22,633 nt of DNA from an uncultured Collinsella sp. Its GTDB lineage: Bacteria; Actinomycetota; Coriobacteriia; Coriobacteriales; Coriobacteriaceae. The DNA lies in assembly GCA_937981515.1 (NCBI GenBank), contig CALJNY010000233.1, positions 1-22,633 of the forward strand. Direction: 5' to 3'. The notes beneath the pieces were generated by a model. The model had not been told where the DNA came from. It searched no databases and was given only the letters and a program-made list of their open reading frames with translations. Of the stretch, positions 7,603 to 14,971 are shown piece after piece (position 1 is the first letter of the stretch; every line of letters starts with the position of its first letter). Position numbers and translations under genes: made by a program.

Positions 7603-7646
7603 CGGCAGTATCAAAACCTGTATAGCCATGCGCCAAAGGAGCAACT

Positions 7647-8330
7647 ATGAAGTTGATGCTTGCCGAGGACGAACCCGGCCTCTCCCGCGCTCTTACCGCG
7701 ATTCTTCAACATAGCGACTACGAGGTCGACACCGCGCTCGACGGCCTGACGGCGCTCGAGTATCTACTCACCAACGATTACGACGCCGCAATCCTGGACA
7801 TCATGATGCCCGGCATGGATGGCATTGAGGTGCTCAAGCGCACACGCGCCGCCGGTAAGCGTCTGCCCATCATTATGCTCACGGCAAAAAGCGAGGTGTC
7901 CGATAAGGTCGAGGGCCTGGATGCCGGTGCCAACGATTACCTGACCAAGCCGTTTGCCGCCAAGGAGCTGCTTGCGCGTATTCGTGCCATGACGCGTGCC
8001 GCGACGGCAATTGACGCCACGACGCTCAGCGTGGGCAACGTGCGTCTCGACACGGCATCGTGCACGCTCGTTGGCCCTTTGGGCGAGGAGCACCTGGCCA
8101 ATCGTGAGTTTCAGCTTATGGAGCTCTTTATGCGCAACTCCGGCACGCGCATGCCCACCGAGCGTCTGATGCTCGGGGTTTGGGGTGAGGACGCGCCCGA
8201 AGGCGCCAACGTGGTGTGGGTCTACATCTCGTACCTGCGCAAAAAGCTGACGGCGCTTGGTGCCAACGTGGTCATCCGTGCATCGCGCAACCAGGGCTAT
8301 TCGCTCGAGGTTGTTGAGGAGGGCGAATAG
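7647..8330 (+). CDS. OmpR/PhoB-family response regulator
   Basis: A 227-residue transcription factor with an N-terminal receiver domain (about 1-115) and a C-terminal winged-helix DNA-binding domain (about 130-225). The receiver has the acidic pair ED (7-8), the phospho-accepting Asp51 in LDIMMPGMDG, Thr79 and Lys101 in TKPF. The winged helix ends with VVWVYISYLRKKL and the RNQGYSLEV hairpin typical of the family. AAAGGAG precedes the ATG. The histidine kinase start lies only two bases past the stop. With the ABC genes further downstream, the likely job is to sense envelope stress or a peptide/lipid substrate and switch on the exporter. The ligand is not deducible. Confidence 0.95.
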   Translation: MKLMLAEDEPGLSRALTAILQHSDYEVDTALDGLTALEYLLTNDYDAAILDIMMPGMDGIEVLKRTRAAGKRLPIIMLTAKSEVSDKVEGLDAGANDYLTKPFAAKELLARIRAMTRAATAIDATTLSVGNVRLDTASCTLVGPLGEEHLANREFQLMELFMRNSGTRMPTERLMLGVWGEDAPEGANVVWVYISYLRKKLTALGANVVIRASRNQGYSLEVVEEGE

Positions 8331-8332
8331 GT

Positions 8333-9712
8333 GTGAGCGCGAGTGCGTGGTGGAAGCGCACGACGGCAAAGCTCGGCATGGGCGCGGACTCGGGTAATCC
8401 GGGGCGCGCCGATGCTGCCAGTGCAATGGGACGTTGCCTGCGTCGCAAGTTTATCCTCGTTGCCATGGGCGCCGTGACCGTGGTGCTCATGCTCATCATC
8501 GCCGGCATCAATATCGTCAACTACTCTCATGTCTGCAAGATGGCCGACGCTCGTCTGGACTATATCTTGGCGGGCAAGGACGGCATCGATTGGACGGATG
8601 AGCCCAAGACCGATCCCGGCGAGGATGTGGGCGCCGGTAAGACCGCTGCCGGTGACAGGGTGGTCATGCGCACCGGGCACTTCGAAGGTATGACGGCGGA
8701 GTCTCCCTTCGACACGCGCTACTTTACGGTGTCGATTGCCGGTGGGCAGGTGACCAATGTCAATACGGCCCGCATTGCCGCGGTGGGTGCCAAGCGTGCT
8801 GCACGCATCGCTGCAGGACTATATTCCAAGGGTTGGACCTCGGGCTTTTCTGGTAACTACCGCTATACGGTTACGGTTCAGGGCGACGAGACCACCTATG
8901 TGTTTGTGGACTGCTCGCGCGAGCTTGCAAGCTTTCATTCGTTTTTGAGCGCGAGCGTGGCGATTAGTTGCATTGGCTGGCTGGCGGTGTTGGCAATTGT
9001 GGCGGGTGCCTCGGGCGCGGTGATTCGGCCGATGGTCGAGAGCTACAGCAAGCAAAAGCGCTTTATTACCGATGCGAGCCACGAGATCAAGACGCCGCTG
9101 GCTGTAATTGACGCCGCCAATGAGGTGCAAGAGATCGAGAGCGGCGAGAGTGAGTGGACGCAGAGCATTCACGAGCAGGTCGCGCGGCTGACGGCGCTCA
9201 CGGAACGTCTGGTGTTTTTGGCACGCATGGACGAGGGCTCGGCGGGCTTTACCATGACATCGATCGATCTTTCGGAGGCCGTGGACAAGGCTGCGGCGCC
9301 GTTTGAATCGGTGGCGGTTTCGCGTGGAAAGCGGCTGTCGACGTCGATCGCGAGCGGTGTGCGGGCCCATGCCGATGCCGCGGCAGTGGCGCAGGTTGTT
9401 GAACTACTGCTGGACAACGCCACACGCTACGCAAGCGAAGACAGCGTTATCGAGCTGAGCCTGCGTGCTGTTTCGCGCGGTGCGGGCAAAGGCTCGGCCG
9501 AGCTTGTCGTTTCGAACGCCGTGGACGAGCTGCCCGAGGGTGACCTGGACCGACTGTTCGACCGCTTCTACCGCGCAGATGTCTCGCGCAGTTCCAAGAC
9601 AGGCGGCTCGGGCGTGGGCCTATCCGTGGTGCGTGCCATCGCCGAGGCCCATGGTGGGAGCGCTTCTGTCTGCGGCCACGGCAACCAGATCACCTTCACC
9701 GTCCGCCTCTAA
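8333..9712 (+). CDS. Two-TM sensor histidine kinase
   Basis: A 459-residue membrane kinase and the likely partner of the regulator encoded just upstream. TM1 is about residues 40-63 and TM2 about 208-231, flanking an extracytoplasmic domain of about 145 residues that I do not recognise. The dimerisation domain carries the H-box DASHEIKTPLAV with His250. The ATPase domain shows the N-box LLLDNATRY (Asn362), the F-box DRLFDRFYRAD and the G-box TGGSGVGLSVV. The start is GTG at 8333, with GAGGAGGG about 10 bases upstream inside the previous gene. The cytoplasmic N-terminal tail of about 38 residues is longer than usual, so a later start such as Met32 is possible. Confidence 0.93.
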   Translation: MSASAWWKRTTAKLGMGADSGNPGRADAASAMGRCLRRKFILVAMGAVTVVLMLIIAGINIVNYSHVCKMADARLDYILAGKDGIDWTDEPKTDPGEDVGAGKTAAGDRVVMRTGHFEGMTAESPFDTRYFTVSIAGGQVTNVNTARIAAVGAKRAARIAAGLYSKGWTSGFSGNYRYTVTVQGDETTYVFVDCSRELASFHSFLSASVAISCIGWLAVLAIVAGASGAVIRPMVESYSKQKRFITDASHEIKTPLAVIDAANEVQEIESGESEWTQSIHEQVARLTALTERLVFLARMDEGSAGFTMTSIDLSEAVDKAAAPFESVAVSRGKRLSTSIASGVRAHADAAAVAQVVELLLDNATRYASEDSVIELSLRAVSRGAGKGSAELVVSNAVDELPEGDLDRLFDRFYRADVSRSSKTGGSGVGLSVVRAIAEAHGGSASVCGHGNQITFTVRL

Positions 9713-9714
9713 AA

Positions 9715-9747
9715 CCTGCCAAAATGAACCTGTCCCTTTTTGGTCGG
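9715..9747. repeat. 33-base hairpin repeat, copy 1 (pairs with 18840-18877)
   Basis: CCTGCCAAAA (9715-9724) pairs with TTTTGGTCGG (9738-9747) at 8 of 10 positions, with TGAACCTGTCCCT between. The reverse complement of the element at 18841-18876 is the same sequence apart from a one-base indel and a few changes. It starts two bases after the kinase stop codon. With its T5 run it may weaken readthrough into the ABC genes, but it reads primarily as a dispersed repeat. Confidence 0.7.
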
Positions 9748-9797
9748 TGCGAAATGGGTAATACTAAGGAGTTATCCGACCAGATGGGAATTAATCG

Positions 9798-10499
9798 ATG
9801 GCTTATATCGAATTCAAAGACGTCATCAAGGCGTACGGCGAGGGCGATGCCCGCATTCACGCGCTCGACGGCGCGAGCTTTACCGTTGAGCGCGGCGAGC
9901 TCGCCATTATCCTGGGTGCCTCGGGTGCCGGCAAGACCACGGCGCTCAACATTCTGGGCGGCATTGATACGGCGACCTCCGGCACCGTGACGGTGGACGG
10001 GCGCGATGTGAGCTCCGCTAACGAGGCGCAGCTCGTGGAATACCGCCGCGCTGACGTCGGCTTTGTCTTCCAGTTCTACAATCTGGTCCCCAACCTGACG
10101 GCGCTTGAGAACGTCGAACTAGCGGCACAGATCTGCCCCGATTCGCTCGATGCCGAGCAAACGCTTCGTCAGGTTGGTCTGGGCGACCGACTCGCTAACT
10201 TTCCGTCGCAGCTTTCGGGCGGCGAGCAACAGCGCGTGTCCATCGCCCGCGCGCTGGCCAAGAACCCCAAGCTACTTTTGTGCGACGAGCCCACGGGTGC
10301 ACTCGACTACAAAACCGGCAAGCAGATCTTGCAACTGTTGCAGGACACTTGCCGCAAGCAGGGCATTACGGTCATCATCATCACCCACAACTCCGCGCTG
10401 GCGCCCATGGCCGATCGCCTGATCCGCTTTAAGAACGGTCGCGTGGAGAGCGAGACGGTCCAGCAAAATCCCGTGCCTATCGAGACGATCGAGTGGTAG
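9798..10499 (+). CDS. ABC transporter ATP-binding protein (MacB/LolD type)
   Basis: A 233-residue ATPase that would power the permease encoded immediately downstream. It has Walker [10 protein letters not shown] (40-48), Q-loop [12 protein letters not shown] (Gln92), signature LSGGEQQR (139-146), Walker B LLLCDEP (159-165) and the H-loop histidine in IITHN. The motif set and size match the MacB/LolD/FtsE group that works with FtsX-domain permeases, usually in export or mechanotransmission of peptides, lipids or antimicrobials. The ATG at 9798 has only a weak nearby ribosome binding site. A strong AAGGAG at 9766-9771 sits instead before an out-of-frame ATG at 9784. The stop overlaps or abuts the permease start, so translation is coupled. 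Confidence 0.95.
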   Translation: MAYIEFKDVIKAYGEGDARIHALDGASFTVERGELAIILGASGAGKTTALNILGGIDTATSGTVTVDGRDVSSANEAQLVEYRRADVGFVFQFYNLVPNLTALENVELAAQICPDSLDAEQTLRQVGLGDRLANFPSQLSGGEQQRVSIARALAKNPKLLLCDEPTGALDYKTGKQILQLLQDTCRKQGITVIIITHNSALAPMADRLIRFKNGRVESETVQQNPVPIETIEW

Positions 10500-10504
10500 C
10501 GCCC

Positions 10505-13270
10505 ATGGACCAAGACCGCCAAAACAGCCTACGCCGCGACGCGCAGAACACGGAGCGCGAGCAGGATTTTACGACCTACCGCACTGCCCAAAGCTCAAAC
10601 GATATGGTGCCGACGGTTTTTCGCCGTGGCATCTACCGCACAATCCGAGGCAGTCTTAAGCGCTTCTTGTCAATCGTGGTCATCACCGCGCTTGGCGTGA
10701 GCGTGATGTGCGGCCTTAAGGCGGGTTGCGAGGACCTGTGTGATTCGGTTGATGCCTACTTCGACCAGCAAAATGTCTATGACATTAACGTGCAGTCGAC
10801 CTATGGCCTGACTGACGATGATCTCGACGCCATACAAGAGGTCGATGGCGTCGAAACGGCCGAGGGCATCTACACCGAGACCGCCTACACCGCCGTGGGT
10901 ACAACGCGTGAGCGCGTGGTCGTGCAGAGTCTCTCCAAGGAGAACATCGATCAGCCGGTGCTCGTGAACGGCGATTTGCCCGAGAGCGCTGATGAAGTCG
11001 CGGTGACTTCGAAGTTCCTGAAGGCATCGGGCAAGAAAATCGGCGATACGGTGAGTTTTGCCGCCAATGACGCGAGCTCGTCCAATCAAAGCGCCAAGGA
11101 CCAGTTTGCCGCGGGCGATTACACCATTACGGCCGAGGTCCTCGACCCCACTGATGTGAGCTCCGACTCGACAGTCAACGCCTTTCGCGCTGCTTCGGCG
11201 GCGGACTATAAGTTCTATGTGAGCGAGGACGCCGCGACATCTTCTTCCTACTCCGCGGTCCACGTGATCGTCGAGGGAGCCAAGAGCCTCAACTCCTATT
11301 CGGATGCCTACACGACAAAGATCAACGAGGTCAAAGGCAATATCGAGAAGATCCGCGAGGAGCGCGAGAAGGCGCGCGCTCAGGAGCTGACGGTCGACAC
11401 GCCGGCAAGCTTGGATGCGGCCGAGCGTCAGGCGAATATGCTCTTTGGGATTGAACAGGGCAACATCAATCGCATGGCCGAGGGCAGCGAGGAGCGCGTT
11501 CAGGCTCAGGCTGAGTTGGACCAGCGCCGCGCCGCCGCCGACCAACATTTTGCCGATGCCCGCGCCGAGCTTTCCGATCTGGGCGAATGCACCTGGTACA
11601 TCCAGGACCGCGGTAACATCGCAAGCTACTCGAGCGTCGAGAGCGACAGTTCTTCGATCGAGGCCATCGCCACGGTTTTCCCATTCATCTTCTTTATCGT
11701 CGCCGTACTCATCAGCCTTACCACCGCCACGCGCATGGTCGAGGAGGAACGCACGCTCATTGGCCTGTACAAGGCGCTTGGCTACTCGCGCGAGCGCATC
11801 CTGTCCAAATACGTGGACTACTCGCTGTGGGCGTGTCTGATCGGCGGCGTGCTCGGCAATATCATCGGATTTGTGGGCCTGCCGCTGTTCCTGTTTACGG
11901 TGTTCGACGACATGTACTCGCTGCCCCAGATGTTGCTTTCGTACGATATCGTGTCCTCAATCGTCTCGGTGGTGCTGTTTACCGTGGGCGTGGTGGGCGC
12001 CACGATTATCGCCTGCCGCCACGAGATGGCCGAGACCCCAGCCTCGCTCATGCGTCCCAAGGCGCCGCGCGCCGGCTCGCGCATCTTACTCGAGCGCATC
12101 GGCTTTATCTGGCGTCGCATGGGCTTTTTGAACAAGGTGGCGGCGCGTAACCTGTTCCGCTACAAAAAGCGCGCCTTTATGACCATCTTCGGTATCGCCG
12201 GCTGCACAGCGCTCGTGATCTGCGGAATGGGCATCCGTGATACGTCGGTGGCGCTTTCGCCCAAACAGTACGGGCATATCACGCGCTACGACCTGCTGGC
12301 TGTCGCCAATCCCGACGATTTTTCGCAGACGTGCGCGGCATTGGATGAGCGCAGCGCGGCCAATGATTTCAACGTGACCGTGACCTCGACCCTGCCGATT
12401 ATGACCGACAACGTCACCTTTACATTCGGCGGCAAGAGCGAGACCGTGCAGCTGATAGTGGTGCCAGATGACCGCACGAACGACCTGGACGACTACGTGT
12501 GTCTCGAGGACGAGTCCAAAGAGCCGCTATCTTTGCGCGACGGAGATGTGTATCTGAGCAAGAGTTCACAGCTGGTTCTTGGGATTCAGCCGGGCGACAC
12601 GGCGCAGGTCCAGGATTCGTCGCTCAACGTCGCCAAGGTCAAGGTTAGCGACATCTCGCTCAACTATCTGGGCAACACGCTTTACATGACACAGGGCACC
12701 TATGAGCGCGCGTTCGGTCGAAGCGTGCGCCTTAACGGCGTCTTTGTGCTGCTTAAGGGCTCATCTTCTGACCAGATTGCGTTTAGCAAGAAGATTAAGA
12801 GCGACGGTTGGCTCACCATCTCGAGCACGGCCGAACATTGGCAGAACTACGAGGCGAACTTTACGATTATCAATTCTGTCGTGGTGCTCGTGACCTTTAT
12901 GGCGGCGTGCCTGTCGTTTGTGGTGGTGTTTACGCTGTCCAACACTAACATCTCCGAGCGCGAACGCGAGCTGGCGACCATCAAGGTGCTGGGCTTCCGC
13001 CGTGGCGAGGTGCACCACTACGTCAACAAGGAGACGTTGATCCTCACGGCGATTGGCACTGCACTGGGCGTGCCGCTGGGTGGCCTGCTTGCCGAGAGCT
13101 TTACGTACATCCTGCAGATGCCGTCGCTGTACTTTGACGTCGAAGTCGAGCCGCTGAGCTACGTGCTTGCCGTGGTGCTTTCCTTCGGCTTTACGATCAT
13201 CGTCAACCTCGCCACCAACCGAACCCTCAACAAGATCGACATGGTCGGCGCCCTCAAGAGCGCCGAGTAA
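10505..13270 (+). CDS. ABC transporter permease with two FtsX/MacB domains
   Basis: A 921-residue inner-membrane permease, partner of the ATPase upstream. It is a tandem duplication of the MacB-type fold with eight predicted TMs at about 50-70, 388-411, 438-465, 481-504, 556-576, 788-813, 843-865 and 885-903. The first extracytoplasmic domain (about 71-387) has a MacB-like part with GDLPESADEVAV followed by a charged coiled coil (about 269-292 and 307-358). The second (about 577-787) is smaller. FtsX cores follow TM2 and TM6, each with a conserved EERTLIGLYKALGY- or ERELATIKVLGF-like turn. GTG at 10493, overlapping the ATPase stop, is an alternative start adding four residues. The topology differs from the ten-TM BceB family. 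The substrate is unknown. Confidence 0.92.
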   Translation: MDQDRQNSLRRDAQNTEREQDFTTYRTAQSSNDMVPTVFRRGIYRTIRGSLKRFLSIVVITALGVSVMCGLKAGCEDLCDSVDAYFDQQNVYDINVQSTYGLTDDDLDAIQEVDGVETAEGIYTETAYTAVGTTRERVVVQSLSKENIDQPVLVNGDLPESADEVAVTSKFLKASGKKIGDTVSFAANDASSSNQSAKDQFAAGDYTITAEVLDPTDVSSDSTVNAFRAASAADYKFYVSEDAATSSSYSAVHVIVEGAKSLNSYSDAYTTKINEVKGNIEKIREEREKARAQELTVDTPASLDAAERQANMLFGIEQGNINRMAEGSEERVQAQAELDQRRAAADQHFADARAELSDLGECTWYIQDRGNIASYSSVESDSSSIEAIATVFPFIFFIVAVLISLTTATRMVEEERTLIGLYKALGYSRERILSKYVDYSLWACLIGGVLGNIIGFVGLPLFLFTVFDDMYSLPQMLLSYDIVSSIVSVVLFTVGVVGATIIACRHEMAETPASLMRPKAPRAGSRILLERIGFIWRRMGFLNKVAARNLFRYKKRAFMTIFGIAGCTALVICGMGIRDTSVALSPKQYGHITRYDLLAVANPDDFSQTCAALDERSAANDFNVTVTSTLPIMTDNVTFTFGGKSETVQLIVVPDDRTNDLDDYVCLEDESKEPLSLRDGDVYLSKSSQLVLGIQPGDTAQVQDSSLNVAKVKVSDISLNYLGNTLYMTQGTYERAFGRSVRLNGVFVLLKGSSSDQIAFSKKIKSDGWLTISSTAEHWQNYEANFTIINSVVVLVTFMAACLSFVVVFTLSNTNISERERELATIKVLGFRRGEVHHYVNKETLILTAIGTALGVPLGGLLAESFTYILQMPSLYFDVEVEPLSYVLAVVLSFGFTIIVNLATNRTLNKIDMVGALKSAE

Positions 13271-13331
13271 CCTGTCCTGGGATTCAAGTTCTAGCGAGCT
13301 GCCGACGCGCCCGCAGCAGTATTTTTGCATA

Positions 13332-13375
13332 AACCGCTCCGCCAAATGCATACTTTGACGGGGCGGTTGCTTTTT
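13332..13375 (+). terminator. Terminator of the ABC transporter operon
   Basis: AACCGCTCCG pairs with CGGGGCGGTT (one G-U pair) around a loop containing AAATGCATACTTTGA, followed by GCTTTTT. It lies about 60 bases after the permease stop and has the normal stem plus T-tract form. Confidence 0.8.
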
Positions 13376-13400
13376 GCCCACAGGTACCCCAGGGGGCACC

Positions 13401-13612
13401 GTGCAAATTCCGGAGTATTCAGCATCCCGGGGTCCGCGGGCGCGGGGGCGGGTGCACAAAACCGCGCTGAAAGCCCCGATTCTGAGTCCCAACGCCTCTA
13501 GAGCCGCTCGTTTTTTTTACAGGATGCGGCCCATGGTGCCTGCCTTTCGCCCAAAATCCAGTATGCAGGCACCCTCGGCTGCTGAATACTCCCAAAAATG
13601 CACGCCGCATCC
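13401..13612. repeat. Complex palindromic element with competing stems
   Basis: The sequences 13401-13424 and 13580-13603 are reverse complements at 20 of 24 positions, including a perfect 13-base core (GGAGTATTCAGCA). Two further perfect stems, GGATGCGG (13522-13529) with CCGCATCC (13605-13612) and GGTGCCTGC (13535-13543) with GCAGGCACC (13565-13573), lie partly across the first. The outer stem and the GGATGCGG stem therefore cannot form together in a simple fold. It is probably one or two nested mobile repeats, or a structured RNA. Confidence 0.6.
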
Positions 13613-13649
13613 TACCCCACGCACTTGCAGCAAGAAGACGAATAGCCTC

Positions 13650-13709
13650 GGCCTCCCTAGTTACCGCAGGAGGCCCCAGGGCTTACCTCCCAAATCGTCC
13701 TCGGACATG
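13650..13709. repeat. Palindromic intergenic element, copy 3 of the dispersed family
   Basis: GGCCTCC (13650-13656) pairs with GGAGGCC (13669-13675). The minus strand from 13709 to 13679 reads CATGTCCGAGGACGATTTGG and on to AAGCCC, agreeing at 26 of 31 positions with the plus strand from 1118. It lies about 43 bases downstream of the pfkA stop on the minus strand, again a 3'-end location. Confidence 0.7.
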
Positions 13710-13751
13710 TCGGAGCCCCCGCTGTATATGACATAAACTACTACTTCCTTA

Positions 13752-14831
13752 CTATTCGTCGCCGAAGCTGATGCCCAATGCCTTGGCCTCGCGCACAAGA
13801 TCGCTCTGGGGGTCGACATACTTGAGCTTGCCGGCGACCTCCTCGAGCGGCATGTGACACATCTTGCCGTCACGCAGGGCAATCATGTAGCCAAACTCGC
13901 CGCGCAGGCAGCCGAGCGCCGCCTCGACGCCGCACTGGGTCGCAAAGATGCGGTCCTGGGCATCGGGCTGACCGCCGCGCTGCGTGTGGCCGGGGATGGC
14001 GACGCGGGTCTCGCGACCGGTCTTGGTCTCAATCTCCTTGGCGATGTCGTAGACAATCGACGGACTCGTGCGCTCGGCAAGCTTTTTCTTGTACTCCTTC
14101 TTGGACAGCGCCGCGTCCTCCTTGGAGATGGCGCCCTCGGCGACGGCCACGATGGTAAAGCGGCTGCCGGTCTCCATGCGATGCTCGATGGTCTTGATGA
14201 CGTTATCCATGTCGTAGGGGATCTCGGGAATCAAGATGACATCCGCACCGCCTGCGACGCCGGCGTACAGCGGGATCCAGCCAACCTTGTGGCCCATGAT
14301 CTCGATAACGAACACGCGCCCGTGACTCGACGCGGTGGTGTGGATGTCGTCGATGCACTTGGTGGCGACGTCGATGGCGCTCGTAAAGCCAAATGTCAGC
14401 TCGGTGCCCCAGGTGTCGTTATCGATGGTCTTGGGCAGCGCGATAACGTTTAGGCCCTCTTCGCGCAGGCGGTTGGCGGTCTTGGTGGAGCCGTTACCAC
14501 CCAGCATAAACAGGCAGTCGAGCTGCAACTTATGATAGGTGTGGACCATCGCCGGCACCTTCTCGACGCCATCGGCCTCGGGGATATCCAGGCGCTTGAA
14601 CGGCGTGCGGCTCGTGCCCAGGATGGTGCCGCCGCGGGTGAGGATGCCGCTAAAATCGGCGGGCGACATGACGCGGAACCTGCTGTAGATAAGGCCCTGG
14701 TAGCCGTCCTCAAAACCATAGATCTCGATAGGTTCTTCGCTATTGGTCATAAGCGTTTTGACGATGCCGCGCATGGTGGCGTTGAGCGCCTGGCAGTCGC
14801 CGCCACTGGTAAGAAGACCGATCCTAAGCAT
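13752..14831 (-). CDS. pfkA: 6-phosphofructokinase (phosphoryl donor uncertain)
   Basis: Phosphorylates fructose 6-phosphate to the 1,6-bisphosphate in glycolysis. The 359-residue protein has GLLTSGGDCQALNA at the N-terminus, GGNGSTKTA (111-119), the catalytic PKTIDND (133-139), the substrate-binding MGHKVGW (179-185), PEIPYD and PGHTQRGG. In the E. coli enzyme the donor-site residues are GGDGS and PGTIDND. Here Asp103 is Asn, Gly104 is kept, and Gly124 is Lys. Lys at that site is typical of PPi-using or mixed group enzymes, whereas Gly104 is typical of ATP users, so ATP or PPi cannot be decided by eye. The ATG at 14831 has GGAAGGA seven bases upstream. Confidence 0.93.
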   Translation of the reverse strand: MLRIGLLTSGGDCQALNATMRGIVKTLMTNSEEPIEIYGFEDGYQGLIYSRFRVMSPADFSGILTRGGTILGTSRTPFKRLDIPEADGVEKVPAMVHTYHKLQLDCLFMLGGNGSTKTANRLREEGLNVIALPKTIDNDTWGTELTFGFTSAIDVATKCIDDIHTTASSHGRVFVIEIMGHKVGWIPLYAGVAGGADVILIPEIPYDMDNVIKTIEHRMETGSRFTIVAVAEGAISKEDAALSKKEYKKKLAERTSPSIVYDIAKEIETKTGRETRVAIPGHTQRGGQPDAQDRIFATQCGVEAALGCLRGEFGYMIALRDGKMCHMPLEEVAGKLKYVDPQSDLVREAKALGISFGDE

Positions 14832-14870
14832 GATGAATCCTTCCGGGCAAGTTATAACATGCGCATAAGT

Positions 14871-14901
14871 TTACCCCCGCACACTGTTGATACGGGGGTA
14901 A
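14871..14901. terminator. Hairpin between the amide hydrolase gene and pfkA
   Basis: TTACCCCCG (14871-14879) and CGGGGGTAA (14893-14901) are perfect nine-base reverse complements around a 13-base loop. It lies downstream of the minus-strand hydrolase and just upstream of pfkA. There is no long T-tract. It may be a terminator for the hydrolase or a structure in the pfkA leader. Confidence 0.5.
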
Positions 14902-14971
14902 AACGTGTTAGCTCAAGCGTATGGAAATGTAAGCAACGTCAGGCGAGCGTAAGGTCGATGGGCCTGGCTCC

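Larger units (their letters stand above)
13271..13751. other. 481-base gene-free gap between convergent permease and phosphofructokinase genes
   Basis: The gap contains a terminator for the permease operon (13332-13375), a complex palindromic element (13401-13612), a run of eight T at 13511-13518, and a copy of the dispersed core element (13650-13709). Open frames crossing it, for example 13374-13736, have low-complexity basic translations without a ribosome binding site or family resemblance and are not accepted as genes. Confidence 0.65.

Noticed and set aside
13374..13736. 120-codon open frame in the gap before pfkA
   Set aside because: It overlaps a terminator and two palindromic elements, has no ribosome binding site and gives a low-complexity basic protein.
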